A stretch of 64,000 nt of DNA from Stutzerimonas stutzeri (lineage in GTDB: Bacteria > Pseudomonadota > Gammaproteobacteria > Pseudomonadales > Pseudomonadaceae), in contig NC_015740.1 of assembly GCF_000219605.1 (NCBI RefSeq), positions 1,364,001-1,428,000 on the forward strand, written 5' to 3'. Below, one piece after another: positions 56,312-64,000 of this stretch; within the stretch, counting starts at the first letter, position 1, and every line of letters begins with the position of its first letter. Position numbers and translations under genes: made by a program. The notes below the pieces were generated by a model. It worked only from the letters and a program-made list of their open reading frames with translations, ran no database searches and was not told the origin of the DNA.

Positions 56312-56791
56312 GTGCTAGAAAGCTCGCCGTCCACGTCCCAACCTAGCGCGCCGGAGTTCTGCTTGGAGTCTGAATCCATCGTTTATGGCTGCATCCGCGA
56401 TTGGCCATCCGCCGACCTCGAGCAGTGCCGCCAGCGCCGGGCGAACAATCTCGCCGCCGTGCAGGCGTTGCCGCAGGGTGAGGCCTGGCCGTTCATCGGC
56501 CGCGAGATGTTCTCCTTCTGCCGTGACGAGGACCTGGGCTTGTACCAGACCCAGGTGATCCATTTCGGCGCCAGCTATCGCGCAGTGGAGTACGAGTGGG
56601 CGCTGTGGGTGCAGCGTTTCGAGGCGCTGCTCAAACAGCTGTACTGGACCAGCGCCGTGGTGCACCTGGAGACCGAGCTCAACGGCACCCATACCTTTCG
56701 CTGGGAAACCGACTCGGGTAGCCACAGCCCGCAGCAGAGCGACCTGCGCATGCGCTGCGCCTGGGAGCGGGAAAGCGGGTTGTTCGGCTGA
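56312..56791 (+). CDS. Uncharacterised conserved-looking protein
   Basis: This 159-residue soluble protein is not recognised. It is rich in Trp, Glu and Arg (ESIVYGCIRDWPSADLEQC, YRAVEYEWALWVQRFEALL, TFRWETDSGSH). Codon use matches its neighbours, which supports a real gene. The start may be GTG at 56312 or a TTG near 56363, since the first 17 residues are low-complexity. Confidence 0.55.
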   Translation: MLESSPSTSQPSAPEFCLESESIVYGCIRDWPSADLEQCRQRRANNLAAVQALPQGEAWPFIGREMFSFCRDEDLGLYQTQVIHFGASYRAVEYEWALWVQRFEALLKQLYWTSAVVHLETELNGTHTFRWETDSGSHSPQQSDLRMRCAWERESGLFG

Positions 56792-56803
56792 CCCCGGTGC
56801 GGC

Positions 56804-57031
56804 TCAGTCCAGCCACTCCCTGGGCACGTCGTGCTTGAGCGCGAGCTGGCACTGCTGACTGTCCGCATCGAAGACGATAACGGCTTCGCCTTTGTCCAAG
56901 GCGCGGCGTACCCGCGCGACCCGGGTTTCCAGTGGCGTTTCGTCGCCATTGTCGGTGCCGTCACGAGTGACGAAATCCTCGATGAGGCGGGTCAGGGTGT
57001 CCGGTTCGAGCTGGTCGTGGGGTATGAGCAT
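56804..57031 (-). CDS. yheU: YheU / UPF0270 family protein
   Basis: This 75-residue protein begins MLIPHDQLEPDTLTRLIEDF, the family signature, and ends QLALKHDVPREWLD. The function is unknown. The ATG at 57031 fits the family length; the frame further upstream overlaps the sensor kinase. It lies 31 bases downstream of the hybrid kinase on the same strand. Confidence 0.85.
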   Translation of the reverse strand: MLIPHDQLEPDTLTRLIEDFVTRDGTDNGDETPLETRVARVRRALDKGEAVIVFDADSQQCQLALKHDVPREWLD

Positions 57032-57062
57032 GGGGCTTCTTCGATAAGACGGACGGGCGATG

Positions 57063-59807
57063 CTAGGTCGCGCCGCCCTGCAGGTAGCTGTCCAGGCAAG
57101 CATACAGCTGCCGGCTCTCCAGCGGCTTACCGATGAACTCGTCCATCCCGGCGTCGAGGCCACGCTGGCGGTGCTCGGCCAGCACATGGGCGGTCACCGC
57201 GATGATGGGCACGGCCTGCAGCTGCTGTTCCGCTTCCAGTTCACGGATCTGGCGGCTGGCCTCGAAACCGTCCAGCTCGGGCATTTCGCAGTCCATCAGG
57301 ATCAGCTGAACGGCGTGCGGATCGCGGCGGTAGAGATCCACGGCCTGGCGGCCGTTGTCGGCGAGCTGCACGGCGTAGCCGCGTTTCTTCAGCAGGCCGC
57401 GCACCACCATCTGGTTCACCGGATTGTCTTCGGCGACGAGAATGCAGGGTTCGCCCTGCGGCTGCGCCGGTGAGGGTGAACCGCGCTCGCCGGCGGTTGC
57501 CGGTTTCTGGGCGTAGAGCATTTGCAATGCCTCGCGCAGCGGCGCGCTCTGCAGCGGCAGCGCCAGACTGACCAGACGCAGCCCCGGCGTGACGGGTGGC
57601 GGCTCGTGAATCGGCGAATAGAGCATCAGCACGCGCTGATTGCTCTCCAGATGCGGGCGCAGACGTTCCAGCCACTGGCTCGGACTGCCCGGCCAGGGCG
57701 CCAGCAGTACCAGCAATGGCGGGGCGGTGAAGTCGGCAAGGCAATCCGGCAGGCGCTCCGGGTCGTGACAACGCTCGGTACGCATGCCCCAGCGACGCAG
57801 CAGATGACTGAGTGCCTCCAGCCCCTGGGCGTCCTGCGAGGCGAGCAGCGCCGGCCGGCCCGCCAGCAGCTGGTTCAGCGGGTCTTCCACGTCGCTGGCG
57901 GCATGCAAAGGAATCTCGAAGCAGAAACGGCTGCCACGGCCCGGTGCGCTCTGCACCTCGATATGGCCGTTCATCATTTCCACCAGCTCTTTGCTGATGG
58001 CCAGGCCCAGCCCGCTGCCGCCATAGCGGCGCGTGGTGCTGGAGTCGCCCTGGGAGAAGGACTCGAACAGCTGAGCCAGAACCTCCTGGCGCATGCCGAT
58101 GCCGCTGTCGCTGACACAGAACACCAGGCGCCGCGAGCCGTCCTGAGTCTGCCGGCTGGACACTTCCAGCAGCACATGGCCGTGTTCGGTGAACTTCAGC
58201 GCATTGCTCAGCAGGTTCATCAGAATCTGCTTGAGGCGGGTGGGATCGCCACGGATGCGTCGCGGGACGCCGGGCTCCAGGCCGACATGCAGGCTCAGCT
58301 GCTTTTCCAGCGCCTGGGCGGTGAACAGGCGAATGGTCTCGGAGATGAGGATTTCCAGGTCGAAGTCGATGTCTTCGAGGCTCAGCTTGCCGGAGCCGAT
58401 GCGGGCATAGTCGAGGATGTCGTTGATGACTGCCATCAGCGAATTGCCGGAGCTGGAGATGGTATCCAGGTAGAACTGCTGGCTGCGATCCAGCGGCGTT
58501 TCGCGCAGCAGTTGCAGCATGCCGAGCACGCCGTTGAGCGGAGTACGGATCTCATGGCTCATCTTGGCGAGGAAGCGGCTCTTGGCCTCGTTCTCGCTGG
58601 CGGCCCGCTCGGCAGCCTCGCGGGAGCGGTAGCCCTCTTCCTTGAGCAGGTTGATGCGGTCGGCAAGTCCGATGGACAGGGTGATCAGCTCGAAGGCGAC
58701 GCTGGCTTTCACCACGGCCGCCCCGTATAGCCCCAACAGCTCGATGCCGAGGGAGCCGGCGGTGACCAATATGAAGGATGCCAGCAGCACGCCCCAGGCC
58801 AGGGTGTAGTAGACGCCGTAGCGCACGCCTCGGCGCCAGACAAAGGCGCCCGCCAGCAGCAGCCCGGCCGACACGATGATCACCGTGATGCTCGCCAGGA
58901 TGCTCCAGCTCTGCACGTCCAGCACGAGGCCGGAAATCATGCTGCCGAACGCGGCCAGCAGGGTGCAGCGCAGGAGCAGGTCGAGTCGCGGGAACAGTTC
59001 GCGGGTATGCAGGAAGTGCCGGCTGAACTGGATGGCGATCAGGCAATGGCTGAACATCAGCACGTAGATGCCCTGAGCGACCCAGCCGCCATCGTCGGCC
59101 AGCCACTTGACCAGAAAACCGTCGAACGACAGGGCGAACAGCCCGACATTGACCGTGTAGATCAGATACCAGAAATAGGCCGGCTCACGCAGCGAGGCGA
59201 AGAGGAACAGGTTGTAGCAGAACATCGCGAACAGCACGCCGTAGAAGGCGCCGCTGAGCCCGTTCAGCTCCTCGTGCTGGGACGCGCTGGCATTGTAGGT
59301 GCTGAAGTACAGCGGCACGTATAGCGTGCTGGTGGTCTTGATGCGCAGCAGCAGGGTGGTTTCGCCGGGCGGCAGGTTCACCGGAAACCAGAAATTGCTG
59401 ACCTTCACCGGGCGCTCGGCAAACGGGTGGAGGTCTCCGGTCAACTGCTGGCTCAGACTGCCATCGGGGTATCGCAGGAACAGCTCGATATGGTCGAGCA
59501 GCGGGTAGTTGATCTCGATGAAGCCGCTCAGCGGCTCGGCGAGACGGTTGGACAGACCGGCGCGCAGCCACTAGGTCGAACTGTTCTTGCCTTCGTTGAC
59601 GTGGCCACCCTCGACGGCACGAAAGCGCTCGGGCGGTAGTGCCAGGATCTCATCGACGTCCAGACGGCCGGTGCGGTCTTCCAGGTAGAAGGTGCCATTG
59701 CCGAGGGACTGGCGCGTATCGATCGAGTCGAGCACCACAGGCGTGAATGCCCAGGCTTGAAGCGACAGGCAAAACAGCAGCAGAGCCAGGCATAAACGCG
59801 GCAACAT
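57063..59807 (-). pseudogene. 7TMR-DISM hybrid sensor histidine kinase interrupted by an in-frame TAG
   Basis: The full frame has 914 codons. It has a signal peptide (LCLALLLFCLSLQAWA), a 7TMR-DISM extracellular domain, seven membrane helices (about 180-390), and HisKA with the phospho-His in SHEIRTPLNGVLGML. The ATPase domain has GIGMR and GSGLGLAISKELVEMM, and a C-terminal receiver has the Asp in LILMDCEMPELDGFEAS. The only break is a TAG at 59571-59573 (codon 79), inside the extracellular domain between NSST and WLRAGLSN. A 793-residue frame continues from 59444 but lacks the signal peptide. A TAC/TAT to TAG change would explain it. The rest looks intact, so the break is recent, suppressed or a sequencing error. 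Confidence 0.85.
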
Positions 59808-60003
59808 TTTTCGATCCGGCAGGTGCGCCCGTTGGGCAGGGCGACACAGATTAGTAGAGCGGTGTGACGGTACCGATTCCTTCGGGCTCTACATGGCGCC
59901 TTCAGAGTGCCGCACGTCCTTGTCCGGACAACTTTGCCGAGTTACGCGCCGAGCGGCAAGCCTCGCCTGCGGCAAAGCAGGCGGCTTGTCACGCAATCGG
60001 ATT

Positions 60004-61209
60004 TCAGCTGTTGCGCTCCTGCGGATTGGAATGGCGGCCGATCAGGGTATCCACCGGTGGCACGCGGGTATCGTTTTCCATCTGCGCATCGTGCTCCAGT
60101 TGATGGCTGAAGCGCTCCAGCGAGTCCTTCGCGTGCTGGGCATCGCTGGCGAATACCGGCTGGCTGAGCATGTAGCCGCAGAGCAGCCGGCTCATGGCCG
60201 CGAGGCTGTCGATGTGGGTGCGCTCGTACCCATGGGTGGCGTCGCAGCCGAAGGCCAGCAACGCGGTACGGATATCGTGCCCGGCCTCCACGGCCGATTG
60301 CGCATCGCTGTGGTAGTAGCGGAACAGGTCGCGGCGTACCGGTATCTCGTGCTCGGTTGCGAGCTTGAGCAGATGGCGCGACAGGTGGAAGTCATAGGGG
60401 CCGCCGGAATCCTGCATCGCCACGGTGACCGCATGCTCGCTGGAGGCCTGGCCCTTGGCGGCGGGGGCGATGTCGATGCCGACGAACTCGCTGACATCCC
60501 AGGGCAGGGCGCCGGCGGCACCGGAGCCGGTTTCCTCGGTGATGGTGAACAGCGGGTGCACGTCGATCGGCGGCTCGCGGCCGCTTTCCACGATGGCCTT
60601 GAGCGCGGCCAGCAAAGCCGCGACGCCGGCCTTGTCGTCCAGGTGACGAGCGCTGATATAGCCGCTCTCGGTGAACTCGGGCATGGGATCGAAGGCGACG
60701 AAATCACCAACGTTGACCCCCAGGGCACAGGTCTCGTTGCGGCTGTAGGTGTAGGCGTCCAGGCGCAGTTCGACGTGGTCCCAGCTGACCGGAGCCTCGT
60801 CCACCGCGGTGTTGAAAGCGTGCCCGGAGGCCAGCAGCGGCAAGACGCTGCCGCGGATCACCCCGGTATCGGTGAAAACGCTGACGCGGCTGCCCTCGGC
60901 GAAGCGGCTCGACCAGCAACCCACCGGCGCCAGGCCCAGGCGGCCGGTATCGTGAATCTCGCGGACGATGGCGCCGATGGTGTCCAAATGAGCGGCGACC
61001 GCGCGGTCCGGGCTGTAACGGCGACCCTTGAGCGTGGCGCGGATGGTGCCGCGGCGGGTCAGCTCGAAGGGGATACCCAGTTCGGTCAGGCGCTCGGCGA
61101 CATAGCGCACGATGGTGTCGGTGAAGCCGGTCGGGCTGGGGATGGCGAGCATCTCCAGCAGCACCCGTTGCATGTAGTTGAGATCGGGCTCGGGTAGTTG
61201 TGCGGTCAT
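60004..61209 (-). CDS. M42-family peptidase of the NAGGN osmoprotectant cluster
   Basis: This 401-residue cocatalytic metallopeptidase has likely ligands in AAHLDTIGAIV, ARHLDDKAGVAALL and FTITEETGSGAAGAL. It lies directly beyond ngg, the arrangement known for clusters making N-acetylglutaminylglutamine amide (NAGGN). It may turn over or process the dipeptide; its role is not proven. Confidence 0.87.
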   Translation of the reverse strand: MTAQLPEPDLNYMQRVLLEMLAIPSPTGFTDTIVRYVAERLTELGIPFELTRRGTIRATLKGRRYSPDRAVAAHLDTIGAIVREIHDTGRLGLAPVGCWSSRFAEGSRVSVFTDTGVIRGSVLPLLASGHAFNTAVDEAPVSWDHVELRLDAYTYSRNETCALGVNVGDFVAFDPMPEFTESGYISARHLDDKAGVAALLAALKAIVESGREPPIDVHPLFTITEETGSGAAGALPWDVSEFVGIDIAPAAKGQASSEHAVTVAMQDSGGPYDFHLSRHLLKLATEHEIPVRRDLFRYYHSDAQSAVEAGHDIRTALLAFGCDATHGYERTHIDSLAAMSRLLCGYMLSQPVFASDAQHAKDSLERFSHQLEHDAQMENDTRVPPVDTLIGRHSNPQERNS

Positions 61210-61334
61210 GGAAACCTCCCGTTGACGGCGGCCTTGCAGCCACCCGATGAAATGAATGGAGACAGCGTGATGGGCGCCCTTGGGCTGCCCCTCGATGGAT
61301 GGCCTGCGCCCGGCCGAGGCCGGGCGGGTGGCGA

Positions 61335-63074
61335 TCAGCCAGCGACGCTGAGCGGAAAGAGCAGGTCGATGAAGCGCTCGGCGGTCGGCTGCGGCTCGTG
61401 ATTGGCCAGGCCGACGCGCTCGTTGGCTTCGATGAAGACGTACTCCGGCTGGTCCGGCGCCGGCACCAGCAGGTCGAGGCCGACCACCGGGATGTCCAGC
61501 GCGCGGGCGGCACGCACAGCGGCATCGATCAGCACCGGATGCAGCTGGGCGGTGACATCCTCCAGCGTGCCGCCGGTGTGCAGGTTGGCGGTGCGCCGCA
61601 CGGACAGGCGCTTGCCCTCGGGCAGTACGCTGTCGAAATCGAAACCGGCGTCACGCAGGCAGCGCTGGGTTTCCTCGTCCAGCGGGATCTGGCTCTCCCC
61701 ACCGGTAGCGGCCTGGCGCCGCCGGCTCTGCTTCTCGATCAGCGCGCCGATGCGGGTGCGGCCGTCACCGATGACTTCGGCGGGGCGGCGGACGGCTGCC
61801 GCAACCACCTCGTAGCCGATGACCACGATGCGCAGGTCCAGGCCCGGATGGTAGCTCTCCAGCAGCACCCGGCTGTCGTACTGGCGGGCGCGCTGGATCG
61901 CTTCCTCCATCTCGGCACCGTCACGCAGGTCCACCGCCACGCCCATGCCCTGCTCGCCATCCACCGGCTTGACCACCACGCTGCCATGTTCGGCGAGAAA
62001 GGCGGCGTTTTCCTCCGCCGTGCCAGCCAGCCGCTGCGCCGGCAGGCAGATCCCGGCGTGGGACAGGGTGCGGTGGGTCAGGCGCTTGTCCTGGCAGAGC
62101 GTCATGCTCACGGCCGAGGTGAGATCGGACAGCGACTCCCGGCAACGCACCCGCCGACCACCTTGGGTGAGCGTGAACAGTCCGGCCTCGGCATCGTTGA
62201 CCTCGATCTCGATGCCGCGCCGGCGGGCTTCGTCGACGATGATCTTGGCGTAGGGGTTGAGCTTGGCTTCCGGCCCCGGGCCGAGGAACAGCGGCTGGTT
62301 GAAGCTGTTCTTGCGCTTGACGGTGAAGGTCTGCAGGTCGCGGAAGCCGAGCTTGGCATAGAGCGCCTTGGCCTGCTGGTTGTCGTGCAGCACGGACAGG
62401 TCCAGGTAGGCCAGGCCGCGCCCCATGTAGTGCTCGATCAGATGGCGTACCAGTGCCTCGCCGACGCCGGGTCGGGGGCAACTGGGCGAGACTGCCAGGC
62501 ACCAGAGACTCGAACCGTTTTCCGGATCATTGAAGGCGCGGTGGTGATCAATGCCCATCACGCTGCCGATGATCTGCCCGGAGGTGTCGTCCTCGGCCAG
62601 CCAGTACACCGGCCCGCCTTGCTCGCGTGGCGTGCAGCGCTCCGGGTCTACCGGCATCATGCCGCGCGACTGATAGAGGCCGTTGATCGCATGCCAGTCC
62701 GCCTCGCTCTGGGCGCGGCGCACGCAGAAGCCGCGAAACGGTTTCTGTGACGGGCGGTAGTCGCTGAACCAGATGCGCAGGGTGTCGGAGGGATCGAGGA
62801 AAAGCTGCTGTGGTGCGTAGGACAGGACCTGATGGGGCGCCGCCACGTACAACGCGATATCGCGTTCGCCGGCCTGCTCGTTGAGCAGCTCGGCGGCAAG
62901 CTGCGCGGGATCCGAATAGGTGTGGCCGACAAGGATGCGCCCCCAGCCGCAGTGCAGGACCACGGGCCCACAGGGTTCTTCCTGACCATCCTCCGCGAAG
63001 CGTGCCTGCAACCGCTGGTAGGTCGGGGCCTGGCCGCGCAGCAGGCGCTGACCGTAGGCTTGGGACTTCTGCAT
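61335..63074 (-). CDS. ngg: N-acetylglutaminylglutamine synthetase
   Basis: This 579-residue fusion has an N-terminal GNAT acetyltransferase (about 115-270; PGVGEALVRHLIEHYMG and LSVLHDNQQAKALYAKLGF). The C-terminal ATP-grasp ligase (about 290-575) has SVVVKPVDGEQGMGVAVDL and EYVFIEANERVG. It would acetylate glutamine and join it to a second glutamine, making the dipeptide that the AsnO-like partner amidates. The product is a compatible solute for salt stress. Confidence 0.92.
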   Translation of the reverse strand: MQKSQAYGQRLLRGQAPTYQRLQARFAEDGQEEPCGPVVLHCGWGRILVGHTYSDPAQLAAELLNEQAGERDIALYVAAPHQVLSYAPQQLFLDPSDTLRIWFSDYRPSQKPFRGFCVRRAQSEADWHAINGLYQSRGMMPVDPERCTPREQGGPVYWLAEDDTSGQIIGSVMGIDHHRAFNDPENGSSLWCLAVSPSCPRPGVGEALVRHLIEHYMGRGLAYLDLSVLHDNQQAKALYAKLGFRDLQTFTVKRKNSFNQPLFLGPGPEAKLNPYAKIIVDEARRRGIEIEVNDAEAGLFTLTQGGRRVRCRESLSDLTSAVSMTLCQDKRLTHRTLSHAGICLPAQRLAGTAEENAAFLAEHGSVVVKPVDGEQGMGVAVDLRDGAEMEEAIQRARQYDSRVLLESYHPGLDLRIVVIGYEVVAAAVRRPAEVIGDGRTRIGALIEKQSRRRQAATGGESQIPLDEETQRCLRDAGFDFDSVLPEGKRLSVRRTANLHTGGTLEDVTAQLHPVLIDAAVRAARALDIPVVGLDLLVPAPDQPEYVFIEANERVGLANHEPQPTAERFIDLLFPLSVAG

Positions 63075-63211
63075 GGTACGTTCCTTGATGCTAAGTCACG
63101 AACCGGCCAGCGGCGGGGCGAAACGGTCGCCCCCGTGGCGCGTGCCAGCCGCAGCCGTTCGTGAGCGGGTTATTGGGGCCGTCTAGCCATGGCGCGACCT
63201 CATCGATGCCC

Positions 63212-64000
63212 CTAGAGGCCTTGTTCGCTCAACCATAGGTTGACCGCCGCCAGCTGCCAGAGTTTGGAACCGCGCAGCGGGGTAAGCTGGCCATCCGGAT
63301 CGGCGAGCAGCTTCTCCAGCATCTGCGGGTTATACAGCCCGCGCTCCTGGCTGGGGTCGAGCAACATCTCGCGCACCCAGTTCAGCGTGGCACCCTGCAG
63401 GTGCTTGAGGCCCGGCACCGGGAAGTAGCCCTTGGGCCGGTCGATCACCGCGGCGGGGATCACCTGGCGTGCGGCTTCCTTGAGCACGTACTTGCCGCCT
63501 TCGGGCAGCTTGAACTTGGCCGGAATCCGCGCCGACAGTTCAGCCACGCGGTAATCGAGGAACGGCGTGCGCGCCTCCAGGCCCCAGGCCATGGTCATGT
63601 TGTCCACGCGCTTGACCGGGTCATCCACCAGCATCACGGTGCTGTCGATGCGCAGCGCCTTGTCCACCGCGGCCTCGGCACCCGGCTGGGCGAAGTGGCG
63701 GCGCACGAAATCACCGGAGAAATCGCCCTGCACCCATTGCTGCTGCATGGTCTGGGCATATTCCTCGTAGCTGCGGTCGCGGAACGCGGCGAGGTAGGCC
63801 GCCACCGGGTCCTCGGCACCATCGACCAGCGGATACCAGTGGTAACCGGCGAACAGCTCGTCCGCGCCCTGGCCGCTCTGCACCACTTTGCAGTGCTTGG
63901 CCACTTCCCGCGAGAGCAGGTAGAAGGCGATGCAGTCGTGGCTGACCATCGGCTCGCTCATGGCCTGGAAGGCGGCCGGCAGCTGCTCGAGGATTTCCTT
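63212..64000 (-). CDS. asnO: N-acetylglutaminylglutamine amidotransferase (AsnO type), C-terminal part
   Basis: The 3' part of an asparagine-synthase-type gene runs out of the window; the frame stays open through 64000, and the Met at 63961 is internal. The visible 262 residues include the PP-loop-side segment MSEPMVSHDCIAFYLLSRE and VVQSGQGADELFAGYHWYP. LEARTPFLDYRVAELSARIP and AWGLEARTPFLD-type residues close the synthetase domain. It is upstream of ngg by 137 bases and completes NAGGN synthesis. Confidence 0.9.
   Translation of the reverse strand, partial: KEILEQLPAAFQAMSEPMVSHDCIAFYLLSREVAKHCKVVQSGQGADELFAGYHWYPLVDGAEDPVAAYLAAFRDRSYEEYAQTMQQQWVQGDFSGDFVRRHFAQPGAEAAVDKALRIDSTVMLVDDPVKRVDNMTMAWGLEARTPFLDYRVAELSARIPAKFKLPEGGKYVLKEAARQVIPAAVIDRPKGYFPVPGLKHLQGATLNWVREMLLDPSQERGLYNPQMLEKLLADPDGQLTPLRGSKLWQLAAVNLWLSEQGL

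Overview
The window looks like chromosomal DNA of a Pseudomonas of the P. stutzeri group (Stutzerimonas). Support comes from its high G+C, from protein sequences close to my memory of pseudomonad families, and from blocks that match P. aeruginosa gene order as I remember it: alaS-lysC-csrA-tRNA; flgZ-flgN-flgM-flgA/cheV-cheR/flgBCDE-flgFGHIJKL; the block around prc, rluA and minEDC; pirin-mlaA-yjcH-actP; and yheU-hybrid kinase-NAGGN genes. No database search was possible, so species-level placement is inference.

Layout. 1-8 kb: a cut-off CDS, a UPF0260 protein, a secreted zinc metallopeptidase, threonine aldolase, alaS, lysC (with a likely internal start for a beta subunit), csrA, then tRNA-Ser and two identical tRNA-Arg genes. 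8-13.7 kb: a small secreted DUF4124 protein, the Mg2+ channel mgtE and the sodium-pumping oxaloacetate decarboxylase oadGAB. 13.9-18.7 kb: an insertion-sequence island. An ISL3-family element with a perfect 8-bp target duplication sits 6 bp upstream of the amrZ start codon. A complete IS21-family istAB element has cut the 3' end of the flagellar brake gene flgZ and has no target duplication.

18.7-34.8 kb: the class II/III flagellar block. flgZ-flgN-flgM and flgA read leftwards. cheV-cheR, flgBCDE and flgFGHIJKL read rightwards. Good sigma-54 promoter matches lie before flgA, flgB and flgF, and a sigma-28 match lies before flgM. flgE and flgL carry more A+T-rich central segments in their surface-exposed parts; a similar but weaker change is seen in flgK.

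34.9-47 kb: a ComEA-like protein, an A+T-rich gap with DnaA-box-like sites, a DUF1232 protein, a tightly overlapping three-gene unit (XRE regulator, unknown, Sel1), an EAL-CBS-GGDEF protein, Prc protease, a quinone oxidoreductase, an M18 aminopeptidase, a methyltransferase, rluA and minEDC. 47-56.8 kb: a late lipid A acyltransferase, pirin, MlaA, an alpha/beta hydrolase, a DUF2061 protein, yjcH-actP for acetate uptake, an SDR, a CynX-type MFS transporter and an unknown protein. 56.8-64 kb: yheU, a 7TMR-DISM hybrid sensor kinase broken by an in-frame TAG, and the NAGGN osmoprotectant cluster (M42 peptidase, ngg, and an asnO-like gene cut by the window end).

I did not find a CRISPR array, a prophage or a clearly new defence or biosynthetic system. 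The most unusual feature is a set of lesions in genes tied to the motile/sessile decision: amrZ separated from its promoter, flgZ truncated, and a hybrid sensor kinase with a nonsense codon. These lie beside an apparently intact flagellar operon set.
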